A stretch of 64,000 nucleotides of DNA from NCBI RefSeq assembly GCF_009664365.1, contig NZ_CP044310.1, positions 5,891,501 through 5,955,500 of the forward strand. The letters are read 5' to 3'. A program made the translations under genes and the position numbers. Positions 1 to 8,761 of this stretch are shown piece by piece. Each line of letters starts with the position of its first letter. Position 1 is the first letter of the stretch. This stretch comes from Paenibacillus xylanilyticus (GTDB taxonomy: Bacteria > Bacillota > Bacilli > Paenibacillales > Paenibacillaceae). The notes below the pieces were generated by a model. It was not told where the DNA came from. It saw only the letters and a list, made by a program, of their open reading frames with translations, and ran no database searches.

Positions 1-513
1 TCCATTATTATCCAAAACCTGCGCTCCCGTTGAGCTTAATAGTTCTCCCGTTCCGGTAACCTGGAAGTGACCATCACGTGTATATCTTGTATTACCTTCC
101 GCATCCCGCACCGTAAAATACGCTTGAGGCTGGTAGATCACCGTGCCATCAGCTCGTACAAATTTGCCTGAACCGTCAAAAGCGACAGGTTGTCCCGTCT
201 GCGGATCATTAACGGACAGATTGGACGAGATGGCAAAATCACTCTTTTGACCACTCTCCATAATCGCCCCCTGCAAATTCATGGACAAGCTCTCTTCCGC
301 GAACACCCCTGTGTTCAGCCTGCCCAGCCGCTTCGTCGGAACATTGGCATCTCCACCGACCAACGTAATGAGCATTTCGGGGAATGAACGGCTTACGCTG
401 TTCACCTGTTTATATCCCGTCGTGTTGGCATTAACAATATTTTGAGTCGCTGTGTCATGGCGGCGTTGCTGCGTAATCATTCCCGCGGTAGCGGTGTACA
501 AACCTCTTAGCAT
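1..513 (-). CDS. flhO: Flagellar basal-body rod protein, FlgF/FlgG family (FlhO-like), 3' end outside window
   Basis: Translation from the ATG at 511-513 begins MLRGLYTATAGMITQQRR, followed by a TQNIVNANTTGYKQ stretch. This is the typical N-terminal rod signature of flagellar basal-body rod and hook proteins. About 171 codons are present and the frame runs off the left edge, so the C-terminal part is missing. A good ribosome binding site (GAGGAGAGGGG) lies just upstream of the start. In B. subtilis, flhO follows mbl directly in the same orientation, as here. The product would be exported by the flagellar type III apparatus to build the distal rod. FlhO and FlhP are close paralogues, so the FlhO choice rests on position next to mbl. 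Confidence 0.88.
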   Translation of the reverse strand, partial: MLRGLYTATAGMITQQRRHDTATQNIVNANTTGYKQVNSVSRSFPEMLITLVGGDANVPTKRLGRLNTGVFAEESLSMNLQGAIMESGQKSDFAISSNLSVNDPQTGQPVAFDGSGKFVRADGTVIYQPQAYFTVRDAEGNTRYTRDGHFQVTGTGELLSSTGAQVLDNNG

Positions 514-615
514 GAATAAACCCCTCTCCTCAAGCGCTTGTCCTGCACTGCAGGATCAATGCTTGTCCGTTCTATTGCCGAGCATAGGCGAACCTTTGAT
601 AATTATATCGGCAGA

Positions 616-1614
616 TCAGAACTTTTTCTTAACCACTTGATCCAAATTATTGAGCATAATGCCGGTCCCTTTTACGACACAATGCATCGGATCCTCTGCA
701 ACCCATACCGGTACATGCAGTTCATTGGACAAAAGCTCGTCCAGCCCATTAAGCAAAGCGCCTCCGCCTGTCAGCACGACACCCCGGTCAATAATATCCG
801 CCGACAGCTCTGGTGGCGTCCGCTCCAATACCGATTTTGCTGCAACGATAATGGATTGCACGGAATCCCATAGCGCTTCCTGTACTTCACTTCCCGACAC
901 CGTTACCGTAACAGGCAAACCGGATACCATATCCCGTCCACGAATGTCCATCTCGGTTTGACGTCCAGCCGGGTTTACGGAACCAATCGCAATCTTCAGA
1001 TCCTCGGCCGTGCGTTCACCGATCATGAGTTTGTACTTGGCTTTGATAAACTTGATAATCGCTTCGTCGAACTTGTCCCCTGCGACTTTAATAGAAGAGG
1101 CGGTGACTACGTCGCCCATAGACAGGACTGCAACGTCAGTCGTTCCGCCGCCGATATCCACGACCATATTGCCGCTCGGCTGAAAAATATCCATTCCTGC
1201 ACCAATGGCTGCCGCTTTTGGCTCTTCTTCCAGAAATACTTCTTTGGCACCGCTGCGCTCCGCAGCCTCACGGATCGCCTTCTGCTCCACGGAAGTAATA
1301 TTCGTCGGTGCACAGATCAGAATACGCGGGTGGCTGTACCAGCTTCTCGCCCCCACACGATTAATAAAATGTCTGAGCATCGCTTCCGTAATTTCGAAGT
1401 CCGCAATAACGCCGTCACGCAGCGGTCGGATGGCAACAATGTTACCCGGAGTACGCCCCACCATACGACGCGCTTCTTCCCCAACAGCAAGGACCCGCTT
1501 CGTATCGCTTTCAATGGTCACGACGGAAGGTTCATCGAGGACGACCCCACTTCCTTTCACGTGAATAAGCACGTTCGCCGTGCCAAGATCAATACCGATA
1601 TCCTTGCTTAACAT
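616..1614 (-). CDS. mbl: MreB-like cell-shape actin homologue Mbl
   Basis: The 332-residue protein begins MLSKDIGIDLGTANVLIHVKG, the actin-fold phosphate 1 loop of the MreB family. It also has the VVDIGGGTTDVAVLS phosphate 2 motif near residue 160 and the VLTGGGALLNGLDE adenosine motif near residue 285. Length is normal for MreB/Mbl/MreBH. The protein polymerises on the inner membrane face and guides lateral wall synthesis. The position between spoIIID and flhO is that of mbl rather than mreB in B. subtilis. The start is preceded by GGGGG with suitable spacing. Confidence 0.95.
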   Translation of the reverse strand: MLSKDIGIDLGTANVLIHVKGSGVVLDEPSVVTIESDTKRVLAVGEEARRMVGRTPGNIVAIRPLRDGVIADFEITEAMLRHFINRVGARSWYSHPRILICAPTNITSVEQKAIREAAERSGAKEVFLEEEPKAAAIGAGMDIFQPSGNMVVDIGGGTTDVAVLSMGDVVTASSIKVAGDKFDEAIIKFIKAKYKLMIGERTAEDLKIAIGSVNPAGRQTEMDIRGRDMVSGLPVTVTVSGSEVQEALWDSVQSIIVAAKSVLERTPPELSADIIDRGVVLTGGGALLNGLDELLSNELHVPVWVAEDPMHCVVKGTGIMLNNLDQVVKKKF

Positions 1615-1832
1615 AAAAGAGCCCCCAAAGTGATATTATTTGGTCAGCGTATCCTGTGAAAAAGAGTCCCTTATCACGTCACCGCTCGTTCGACAAAGTG
1701 CAACATATATATGTAAAAATCGGGCTGATAAGATGTCATAATTCGATCCTGTACCAGCTTTTAACATATCATACTTCAGGGGAGGGATTCAATCCATGTG
1801 TGAGCTTTTTGGCCTACGTCTTTTCGCGATGG

Positions 1833-2120
1833 TTACGATTTAGCGGAAGCCAGAACTTCACGCTTTTTGCCACTTGTTTTTTTGTATTTGATTTTCGTCG
1901 CTTCGCCGCCCCGCAAGTGGCGGATGGACTTGTGGTACTCCAGGATATGTTTCACCTGGTCAGCAAGATCAGGGTTGATTTCCGGCAGACGCTCCGTCAG
2001 GTCCTTATGCACCGTACTCTTTGACACGCCGAATTCTTTGGCAATGGTACGGACCGTATTCCTCGTCTCGACAATGCAGCGACCTATTTTTATGGTCCGT
2101 TCCTTAATGTAATCGTGCAC
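1833..2120 (-). CDS. spoIIID: Sporulation transcriptional regulator SpoIIID
   Basis: A 95-residue protein with a central helix-turn-helix (residues about 20-45, TVRTIAKEFGVSKSTVHKDL) and a basic C-terminal tail, as in SpoIIID, the mother-cell DNA-binding protein that modulates sigma-E and sigma-K regulons. The start codon is GTG at 2118-2120, with a GGGAGG ribosome binding site upstream. The order spoIIQ-spoIIID-mbl matches B. subtilis. It is probably made in the mother cell, but no sigma-E promoter was clear enough to mark. Confidence 0.95.
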   Translation of the reverse strand: MHDYIKERTIKIGRCIVETRNTVRTIAKEFGVSKSTVHKDLTERLPEINPDLADQVKHILEYHKSIRHLRGGEATKIKYKKTSGKKREVLASAKS

Positions 2121-2243
2121 GCTCCCGCCTCCCTACTGTGTGGATAGTTTGGTACATTATATGAGGAGCATGCCTATATATTCGCGGTTTAGAGGTGTGA
2201 CAAGCTTCGGAGGTCCCAATAATTTCTGAAAAGCACAAAAAAA

Positions 2244-2264
2244 GCAGAGGAGATTTCCCTCTGC
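2244..2264 (-). terminator. Rho-independent terminator of spoIIQ
   Basis: The arms GCAGAGG and CCTCTGC pair over a 7-nt loop. On the minus strand they are followed by a run of seven T. It lies 27 nt after the spoIIQ stop codon. Confidence 0.85.
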
Positions 2265-2290
2265 CCTTTTCATTCTGCGTTAAAAATCAT

Positions 2291-3025
2291 TTATTTTTCC
2301 GGAAGATATCCTTGCGGGTTAACGGGTTGACCTTCCTCGTATACTTCGAAGTGCAGGTGGTTTCCGAGCGTTTTTTCGAGTTCATTTACGCCAGCGGATG
2401 CAATTGCATCTCCCTGTTTCACTTCATCATCCTGTTTCACTTTGACGTCAGACAGGCTTTGGTATACGGTTTTGAGGTTATCACTGTGCGTGATTTCCAC
2501 AACTTGACCCGTCAGCGGATTTTGCTCCACCCGTGTCACTTTACCTCCGAGTGCTGCTTTTACTTCAAATGATTTGTTATCCCCACGCGCCAGGTCTACG
2601 CCTGTGTTTGGAATAAACGTATCGTTGTACTGCACCATTGCGGCTTCATGTTCTTCGGTAGAGCCTTCGTTCTCATAGAACGGTTTAACCACAGAGACTT
2701 CCGACGGACTTGCTACTGGCCATGCAAAACTTTCCGACTGAGCGACAACTTCCACACTTTCTTCTCCACCAACTGCTGTTTCTTCTGTACCCGATGCTCC
2801 TGTTTCTACTACTCCACTAGCAGGATCGGAGTTCAGCGTTTTCTCGCCTGTACCCTGATAGACCCACACTAATGTTAGTATAATGCCTGCTGCTGCGATG
2901 TAGGCTGCCGGGAAGACCCAACGTTTGGACATTGCTCTTTTCCATGAAGAGGGCTGGCTGGCCGGTACTCCTTGAGTTGTTTTAGGAGTTTCTTCTTGGA
3001 CTGTTTTTTTGTTTTGTTCATTCAT
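2291..3025 (-). CDS. spoIIQ: Stage II sporulation protein Q, membrane-anchored M23/LytM-like
   Basis: A 244-residue protein with a cytoplasmic N-terminus, one membrane segment (about residues 36-56) and a C-terminal M23 (LytM) domain (about 105-240). SpoIIQ sits in the forespore membrane and binds SpoIIIAH across the septum to form the feeding-tube channel. The canonical zinc motif H-x-G-x-D reads N140-T-G-V-D144, so the first histidine is missing, while H223-L-H225 is kept. The domain is therefore probably not an active endopeptidase, as in B. subtilis SpoIIQ. The ATG at 3023-3025 is chosen because GAGGTGAT sits just before it; an in-frame start 12 codons upstream has no such site. A sigma-F-like promoter is directly upstream. 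Confidence 0.92.
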   Translation of the reverse strand: MNEQNKKTVQEETPKTTQGVPASQPSSWKRAMSKRWVFPAAYIAAAGIILTLVWVYQGTGEKTLNSDPASGVVETGASGTEETAVGGEESVEVVAQSESFAWPVASPSEVSVVKPFYENEGSTEEHEAAMVQYNDTFIPNTGVDLARGDNKSFEVKAALGGKVTRVEQNPLTGQVVEITHSDNLKTVYQSLSDVKVKQDDEVKQGDAIASAGVNELEKTLGNHLHFEVYEEGQPVNPQGYLPEK

Positions 3026-3043
3026 CTTGATCACCTCAGTAAC

Positions 3044-3072
3044 AAGTGTTACCGGGTGCAACTCTTTTATAC
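3044..3072 (-). promoter_or_regulatory. Candidate sigma-F (forespore) promoter of spoIIQ
   Basis: On the minus strand GTATA (3068-3072), 14 nt, then GGTAACACTT (3044-3053). The second box matches the sigma-F/sigma-G -10 consensus GGnrAnAnTw at every position, and the first fits GywTA. The predicted start of transcription is only about 10-15 nt before the ATG, which is unusually close. Known spoIIQ genes are sigma-F dependent. Confidence 0.6.
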
Positions 3073-3165
3073 ACGCGCGACTCTAATTTTTTTCACGGAG
3101 GTTTCAGAGAGTGCTATATATGTGGATGAGTGGTTAGTGCATGCGCCGCTTCGGGGCCAGAAAAC

Positions 3166-3295
3166 CTTTCGACCGGCTGTTACTCCCGGATTTCTTCTAT
3201 CACCTTCTTCAAAGGTGAAATCCAGGAGTAAAGGCGGACGCTTCGCTTCTACTGGTCTTTTCTGTCCCCTACGCTCTCCATACGCTCTCACTTTC
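3166..3295. repeat. Dispersed intergenic repeat, copy A
   Basis: This stretch aligns with 19346-19503. Shared blocks, in the same order, are a GCTGTTA word, GGATTT or AGATTT, a small hairpin of CACCTT/AAGGTG type, GAAATCC, a CTTC-rich stretch, and a tail reading TCTGTCC or TTGTCC followed by CTCTCC. In this copy the hairpin is CACCTT-ctTC-AAAGGTG; in copy B it is CCCCTT-TA-AAGGGG. Both copies lie between genes. A 77-codon frame on the minus strand (3067-3300) falls on it and is not credited. Confidence 0.6.
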
Positions 3296-3449
3296 CGCAT
3301 ATATAGCCAAGTCTTAAAAGCTCCAGAATGGGTGGTTGGTAGAGAAGCCCGGATTGGCTGTGTTGGCCAATCCTTTTATGAAGTGAATTTATCGGATGAA
3401 AGCGATGCGACACGATATAGGAAGTAATTAGATAAACCAATTTATTGTG

Positions 3450-3657
3450 CTCTAGGCTCTAACGAACCTGAGTGGTCTTATTAGAGAGAAATTCACAGGT
3501 TGGGAATTCTAACGAATCGTTGAAACTCTAATTACTCTTTTGGGCAAAGTTTATCGGTTTAATTGCTTATATGTTTTGATATAACGTGTCTGAGATTCGT
3601 TAAAGTTTCCAATCGAACGATATGGCCCCATAAGGTATCTCAGGGTTCGTTAGAGTC
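3450..3657. repeat. Long imperfect inverted repeat in the spoIIQ-spoIID gap
   Basis: CTCTAACGAACCTGAG near 3457 is mirrored by CTCAGGGTTCGTTAGAG near 3639-3655. Inside these arms TCTAACGAATC near 3508 is mirrored by GATTCGTTAAA near 3594. CTTAT words also match at similar distances in the two arms. Each arm thus carries a related unit of roughly 65 nt in opposite orientation, so a transcript could fold into one long hairpin. It resembles a palindromic mobile or REP-like element. No coding frame is credited. The rest of the 3026-3822 gap is AT-rich, with the palindrome TATATCCGGATATA at 3759-3772 and nothing else recognised. Confidence 0.65.
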
Positions 3658-3822
3658 AATGGTGTATAAAAGGAGGCACAACCCTAACTGCTCATCTGCG
3701 TACTCTTGTATTCATTCAATTGATTCGGATTAATTTGGATTAACGCGCATTCATCTGCTATATCCGGATATATCCCGATGAATTCAGATTGATTCGCATT
3801 TATTCAGCCGTCTTGTTGTCTC

Positions 3823-5169
3823 TTATTTTGAGGCAAGCATCTTCGATGCCTGTCCGAAGGAGATACCTGTATAGTAGTGTTTCAGAATCTGTGTCGCGGT
3901 GTGTCCCTCCTGCGCCATGCCATTCGCTCCCCACTGGCTCATTCCCACGCCATGTCCGTATCCATAGGTCGTAATCTGCACTTCGTCACCCTCTGTCGTC
4001 CAGCTGAATTGACTGGATCTCAATCCAAGCAGCTTGCGCACCTCTGGTCCACTGAACGTTGAACCTGCGATCTGCATCTCCTTAATCCGGTGACCTTCTG
4101 TTGTAGACAGCACTTCTATCCATGAGCCACCTTCCTGGGCAGTGACCGGGATAGCACTGGCACTCAAATTCAGCTTCTGGAGAATTTCGCTGCGTTTCAT
4201 TGTGACGGTCTCCTTGAATCCCGGAGCTAATTTCTGGTCCCATGGACTTGCAACACTTTTCAAATAGGGTACGACATTTCCCCATACATCCTCCGCGTTC
4301 TCCGTATAACCGTTACTTGTAGAAAAAAAGGACGCTGTAATCGCCTTACCCTGATATGTCATCACGGCGTCCCGGCTTTCGCGGATGGCCTGTTGTAACT
4401 TCTGCCATTCTTCCGCTTTCCCCAACCGTGTCCACTCCTTCTCCACCTGATCCGGCGGAATAAACACCTGATGACTGACCGTATCCGTTACATCTGCATC
4501 GCCTGAAGGTACACCGCTGGTATCGTGTGCTGCCAGCCTTCTGACGATAAAGGTCCGCGCGGCAATGGCCTGTGCCTTCAGTGCCTCAAGCCTGAACTCC
4601 GCAGGCATCTCCGCAGCAACAACACCCGTCACGTACTCCTCAAGCGGAAGATTGATTGTTGTTCCCGTTGCCGACAGATACACTCTTACATTGGGTTCTG
4701 GGTATGTCACTGGCACAGCTGGGGCAGGAACGGTGTTCGTTATACTGCCTGTTGATGGTGCAACAGGGATTGGTTTCACCGGATCACTTGTCCGGGGCCA
4801 CACTAATATAGCAGGGATTAGGAGTGCCAGCGCCAGGAGTCCTGAAACAGCAGCAGCTGGTTGCCAGCGCCTGGATGCACTTGACCACCTGCGTCCTCTT
4901 CCGAATGTCCTCATCCGGCGTCTCTTTATTGGGCGGAACTGATCCAGTTCTATGACCGGTCCGCGGATTCCCCTTGACTCACGCTCAGACGGGTCTGATG
5001 CTCCTGTTGGGTTTGGATTGATTGTTCTTTTGGCCTCTGCAGCTGAACTTCTGGTATTCATCGCTGCGAGCTTGTCTTTCTCCATTCCGGCATCCGAAGT
5101 CTGCTTGGACTCCTCCATCATTGGACGGGGGACAAGGGGCACCTTAACCTGTATACGAGCTTCTTTCAT
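3823..5169 (-). CDS. spoIID: Stage II sporulation protein D, lytic transglycosylase
   Basis: A 448-residue protein with a long polar N-terminal region, one membrane segment (about residues 105-125) and a C-terminal SpoIID/LytB domain. That domain contains LPLEEYVTGVVAAEMPAEF, the EALKAQAIAARTF motif with the acidic residues expected for glycan-strand cleavage, and a GYGHGVGMSQWGA signature near the end. SpoIID acts with SpoIIM and SpoIIP in septal peptidoglycan removal during engulfment. The N-terminal cytoplasmic part is longer than in B. subtilis SpoIID (about 340 residues). The ATG at 5167-5169 is chosen because GGAGGG lies 9 nt before it. Confidence 0.93.
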   Translation of the reverse strand: MKEARIQVKVPLVPRPMMEESKQTSDAGMEKDKLAAMNTRSSAAEAKRTINPNPTGASDPSERESRGIRGPVIELDQFRPIKRRRMRTFGRGRRWSSASRRWQPAAAVSGLLALALLIPAILVWPRTSDPVKPIPVAPSTGSITNTVPAPAVPVTYPEPNVRVYLSATGTTINLPLEEYVTGVVAAEMPAEFRLEALKAQAIAARTFIVRRLAAHDTSGVPSGDADVTDTVSHQVFIPPDQVEKEWTRLGKAEEWQKLQQAIRESRDAVMTYQGKAITASFFSTSNGYTENAEDVWGNVVPYLKSVASPWDQKLAPGFKETVTMKRSEILQKLNLSASAIPVTAQEGGSWIEVLSTTEGHRIKEMQIAGSTFSGPEVRKLLGLRSSQFSWTTEGDEVQITTYGYGHGVGMSQWGANGMAQEGHTATQILKHYYTGISFGQASKMLASK

Positions 5170-5301
5170 TTCGACATACCCTCCGTTGTACATAGGCCGT
5201 CATAGACCGGTCCTTTTGTTCAAATCCATAGTTTAGGGTATGAGCTGTTTCGATCTGATAGAACCTGATTTGAGAGAAAGAAAGAGCTTTTGGTTCTTTT
5301 T

Positions 5302-5318
5302 AATGTTAGATTAACATT
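5302..5318. promoter_or_regulatory. Inverted repeat upstream of spoIID
   Basis: AATGTTA and TAACATT form a 7-bp palindrome around a GAT centre, about 135 nt before the spoIID start. It has the form of a dimeric regulator site, but no known box is recognised. The rest of the 5170-5529 gap shows no gene and no promoter clear enough to mark. Confidence 0.3.
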
Positions 5319-5529
5319 GCTCTGCTATAGTAGATAAACCGCCGCTATACAGCCATTCTGGACATGCTTAACCATGCACCGCATTCTCTATTGATGTTCT
5401 TTTATTCAAATGTATATATTCAAAACTTGGACCCACAGTTCTTCCATTAGGACCAGCTATTAATAGAATCAGGTACTGAATTGTTGGCCATACTTTTAAT
5501 AGTATCGTGTCAAAAAAGGGCATAAAAAA

Positions 5530-5553
5530 AAGCCAAGCCAGATGGCTTAGCTT
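5530..5553 (-). terminator. Terminator of murA
   Basis: On the minus strand AAGCTAAGCCA pairs with TGGCTTGGCTT, with one T-G pair, and is followed by a run of T. It lies just after the murA stop codon. Confidence 0.8.
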
Positions 5554-5570
5554 TTTACTAAAAACATGAT

Positions 5571-6917
5571 TTAAGCCCAAGTCGGTTGCACCTTGAACAT
5601 CGGCACTTCTTCCTCAGCTTTTTCGGTTGCAGGCTTAGCTGCGTCCAGTTTCGGTTCTTCAACCGAAATACGGTAAATGTCGGCTCCCAGTCCATTCAGC
5701 TTTTCAGCCAAGTGAACGTAGCCACGGTCGATGTGATGAACACCGCCGACTTCAGTTGTGCCTTCAGCAACCAGACCCGCAATAATGAGTGCAGCACCCG
5801 CACGCAAATCGGTAGCTGTAACTTTGGCACCCTTCAGTTTGGCATTACCTGTAATGATGGACGAACGGCCTTCCACTTTGATCTCCGCATTCATCAACTG
5901 GAATTCATCCACATGCATAAAGCGATTCTCAAACACCGTCTCTGTTACGACACTTGTTCCTTCTGATGCCAGCAAGAGCGCCATCATCTGGGACTGCATA
6001 TCAGTAGGGAATCCAGGGTATGGTAAAGTTTTCACATCTACTGCCTTGAGTGGACGGTCTGCAATGACACGTACCCCATTCTCATCCGGCAGGATGGTCA
6101 CTCCCATCTCTTCCATCTTGGCAATAACCGAACCCAAATGATCGGAGATAGCACCTTCGATGTACACGTCGCCACCAGAAATTGCAGCAGCAGCCATGTA
6201 AGTACCCGCTTCTACCCGGTCAGGAATCACGGTGTGCTTCACTCCAGTGAGTTTCTCCACACCTTCGATGCGAATAACTCCTGTACCCGCTCCACGGACT
6301 TTGGCACCCATTCCGTTAAGGAAGTTGGCCAGATCCACAATCTCAGGTTCTTTTGCTGCATTTTCCAGCACGGTTACACCGTCAGCCAGTGTTGCAGCCA
6401 TCATAATATTTTGAGTAGCTCCGACAGAAGCTACATCCAGATAAATTTTTGCACCGCGCAACCGTCCTTGGCTGCGAGCTTCGATATAGCCTTGGCCCAA
6501 GCTGATCTCGGCACCCATGGCTTCAAAACCTTTCAAATGCTGATCAATCGGCCGTGTTCCGATGGCACATCCACCAGGAAGCGAAATTCTCGTATGACCC
6601 ATACGCGTCAATAAAGGCCCCATGACCAGAAAAGACGCCCGCATTTTACTTACCCATTCATACGGGGCTTCACAGGAAGTAAGTTTTTCCGCATTCACGG
6701 TAATCACTTCGTCCCGGTATGTAACACCCGCTCCCAGCGATTCCAACACTTTGTTAATCGTCATCACATCGTCTAGAGGAGGCGCGTCAATAATAACGCT
6801 TTGTCCTTCTTCCCCTAGTAGAGAGGCAGCGATGATCGGAAGAACAGAATTTTTAGCGCCGCTAACTTTGACACTTCCGGTCAACCTTTTGCCACCGCGG
6901 ACGATAAATTTGCTCAT
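5571..6917 (-). CDS. murA: UDP-N-acetylglucosamine 1-carboxyvinyltransferase MurA
   Basis: A 448-residue EPSP-synthase-fold enzyme catalysing the first committed step of peptidoglycan synthesis, transfer of enolpyruvate from PEP to UDP-GlcNAc in the cytoplasm. It starts MSKFIVRGGKRLTGSVKVSGAKNS and carries the active-site loop SLPGGCAIGTRPIDQH with the catalytic (fosfomycin-target) cysteine at about residue 117. The C-terminus has an extra charged tail of about 25 residues rich in Lys, Glu and Ala. Two adjacent ATG codons follow GGAGGG. The second (6915-6917) gives an 8-nt spacing and is preferred; the first would begin at 6920. Position next to spoIID and ywzB matches murAA. Confidence 0.96.
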   Translation of the reverse strand: MSKFIVRGGKRLTGSVKVSGAKNSVLPIIAASLLGEEGQSVIIDAPPLDDVMTINKVLESLGAGVTYRDEVITVNAEKLTSCEAPYEWVSKMRASFLVMGPLLTRMGHTRISLPGGCAIGTRPIDQHLKGFEAMGAEISLGQGYIEARSQGRLRGAKIYLDVASVGATQNIMMAATLADGVTVLENAAKEPEIVDLANFLNGMGAKVRGAGTGVIRIEGVEKLTGVKHTVIPDRVEAGTYMAAAAISGGDVYIEGAISDHLGSVIAKMEEMGVTILPDENGVRVIADRPLKAVDVKTLPYPGFPTDMQSQMMALLLASEGTSVVTETVFENRFMHVDEFQLMNAEIKVEGRSSIITGNAKLKGAKVTATDLRAGAALIIAGLVAEGTTEVGGVHHIDRGYVHLAEKLNGLGADIYRISVEEPKLDAAKPATEKAEEEVPMFKVQPTWA

Positions 6918-7434
6918 CATGGTTCCCTCCGCGCTTTTATTCCCTTTTCTTCATTCCGGAATACGTAAGCCCTCTGTGTTAGAAAGGACTGTTGCTGTGT
7001 GTGGAATTTCGACATTGCCCGGCAAAAAACGCCTGATGTCTGTTCAGAAAAGAATTGGTTTATAATCCAAAATTGATGATAACACTTGCCGTGCTGATTG
7101 CCTGCAAACTTGTAAATTAAGGCTTACAGGTCAGCAAAACATCAGGACAGACGGATTGGGATAATTTTTAGCCGGTAAATACCGGGGATCCCGTTTATAA
7201 CCTAAGGTTAAAGTGAACAATAGTTAATTCCCTAACTTCCATCATAACATTTTTGAATTGTACGATACAAGCATTTTTACATAAAACATCTCAGTTCAAC
7301 CAATTATACGTCACACATTTTTCTTAATTGTTAACAGGTTGGCCATACTCTAATTGTTGACACAATCAATCGATGTTATTCGACAATCAGGCTTCATGAA
7401 GAACCTAACAGATGATTAACCAACCATCTCAACA
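6918..7434. other. Gap between DUF1146 gene and murA, no gene seen
   Basis: About 517 nt, AT-rich. A short palindrome CCGGTA-AA-TACCGG lies near 7172-7185 but has no T-run for either strand. No RNA family, repeat or credible frame was recognised. B. subtilis has further small genes (ywmA, ywmB) in this interval that are not seen here. Confidence 0.5.
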
Positions 7435-7692
7435 TTAAAACAAATGACGCAACATTTGGGTCCATGATAAATAATCAATAACGAACCCGGATACGGCATG
7501 ACCCAGAATAATGGCAAGCAGCAAATGCAGCAATCTTCCCTGAGCGCCCTTCGGCTGTCTGATAATCAGATCAAGCTTCAGGTTTTGCAGCGCCCACCAT
7601 GCGAGTGCTATACACAATAGCGAAACGACAATCGAAACTAACCCATTTGTGCTTAATGACTGGTTCAACTGATTCGTCAGATCAATATCCAT
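7435..7692 (-). CDS. ywzB: DUF1146 family membrane protein (YwzB-like)
   Basis: An 85-residue protein with two hydrophobic segments (about residues 15-35 and 55-75) separated by a basic stretch (NLKLDLIIRQPKGAQGRLL). It matches the size and layout of DUF1146 proteins such as B. subtilis YwzB, which lie between the ATP synthase operon and murAA, as here. Its function is not known. The start is preceded by GGAGG about 10 nt upstream. Confidence 0.8.
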   Translation of the reverse strand: MDIDLTNQLNQSLSTNGLVSIVVSLLCIALAWWALQNLKLDLIIRQPKGAQGRLLHLLLAIILGHAVSGFVIDYLSWTQMLRHLF

Positions 7693-8254
7693 ATATTCAT
7701 TACCTCCACATTTGTTGCAGCAACCAGCGCAATTTTGCTTGTCACCCTTAATTCAAACTCATAAGAATGATTTGTTCCAGCAGAACACAACTGATTCACC
7801 GCTGAAGTACCCCATATGGAGATCCTTCGTGTTGCCCACTCTTCGAGCAGCACCATCTGGCTGTGAATGATCATGGAATTCATCTTCGCAGCTGCATTCT
7901 CTGCTGACTCTATGGAATATAGGCTCTTTCATCATACATTGTCAATTACATTGATTTCCACTTTGAAAATATTTTAATTTTAAATCATCGGGATTTTGTG
8001 ACTAAAACGACATAAAAGAGCGCTATTTCGATATCGATCTTGTCATTTCCTCGGAAATAATTTGGTTTGAACTGGCCAAAAATGGGTCTATTAGTGGTAA
8101 CTATCACCATTACTATAGTCCTATACTATATTCAATATCACACGAACGGTGATCGTTGTTTACAAAAATTAACGGTGAATCTACATAAAATCATCCAGTA
8201 AATAATGATTTCATACATAAATATGGAAGTCATTTCTGCAAAACACAGCAAAAA
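7693..8254. other. AT-rich gap between atpC and the DUF1146 gene, no gene seen
   Basis: About 560 nt with low GC. It contains a 68-codon frame (7677-7883, minus) with no ribosome binding site or recognisable family, which is not credited. No promoter or repeat stood out by eye. Confidence 0.5.
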
Positions 8255-8282
8255 AAGCCCGGCAGACCAAGCCGCCGGGCTT
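8255..8282 (-). terminator. Terminator of the atp operon
   Basis: AAGCCCGGC pairs perfectly with GCCGGGCTT over a 10-nt loop and is followed on the minus strand by TTTTT. It lies 11 nt after the atpC stop codon. Confidence 0.92.
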
Positions 8283-8293
8283 CCTTTAATCGT

Positions 8294-8698
8294 TTATTTG
8301 CCGTATACGTTGATCCGGTTAACCGCTTTTTGCAGAGCAATCTCTGCCCGGCGGTGATCAAAGTGGTCCTGGTTGCTTTGGCTGCTGAGACGGCGTTCTG
8401 CCCGTTCTTTCGCTGCACGCGCACGATCCACATCGATATCTTCCGGGAATTCGGCACTTTCTGCGAGAACAACAACCTTATCTTTGCGGACTTCGATAAA
8501 GCCGCCGCCAATAGCGACCTGCTTGTTCTCTTTTCCGTTTTTGATAATAATCGGTGCAATCTGCAATGGAGTAACCATAGGGATATGGCCTGGCAATATC
8601 CCCAGTTCCCCTTCAATACCACGAGCGATGATGCTATCTGCTTGCGACGAATAGACCAAACGCTCAGGCGTTACAATTTCCAACAAAAAGGTGCTCAA
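8294..8698 (-). CDS. atpC: ATP synthase F1 subunit epsilon
   Basis: A 134-residue protein of normal length for the epsilon subunit. The N-terminal beta-sandwich has EIVTPERLVYSSQAD and GELGILPGHIPMVTPL; a C-terminal helical hairpin follows. It couples rotation of the gamma stalk to the c-ring and can inhibit ATP hydrolysis. The start is taken as TTG at 8696-8698. AGGAGG sits 7 nt before it, while the in-frame ATG at 8704 overlaps that site and is too close to be used. Last gene of the operon, 64 nt after atpD. Confidence 0.93.
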   Translation of the reverse strand: MSTFLLEIVTPERLVYSSQADSIIARGIEGELGILPGHIPMVTPLQIAPIIIKNGKENKQVAIGGGFIEVRKDKVVVLAESAEFPEDIDVDRARAAKERAERRLSSQSNQDHFDHRRAEIALQKAVNRINVYGK

Positions 8699-8761
8699 TT
8701 CCATCCCTCCTGAAACTATCCGAAGGATAGCTCGCTTCATAAGGACAATCTTGGATTCAGA

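Noticed and set aside
3067..3300. 77-codon frame on the minus strand
   Set aside because: Lies on dispersed repeat copy A and consists of the repeat and its hairpin; no gene signal.
3759..3772. Perfect palindrome TATATCCGGATATA
   Set aside because: Short AT-rich palindrome with no T-run and no second copy seen; likely chance.
7677..7883. 68-codon frame on the minus strand upstream of the DUF1146 gene
   Set aside because: No ribosome binding site, overlaps the DUF1146 start, no recognisable motif.
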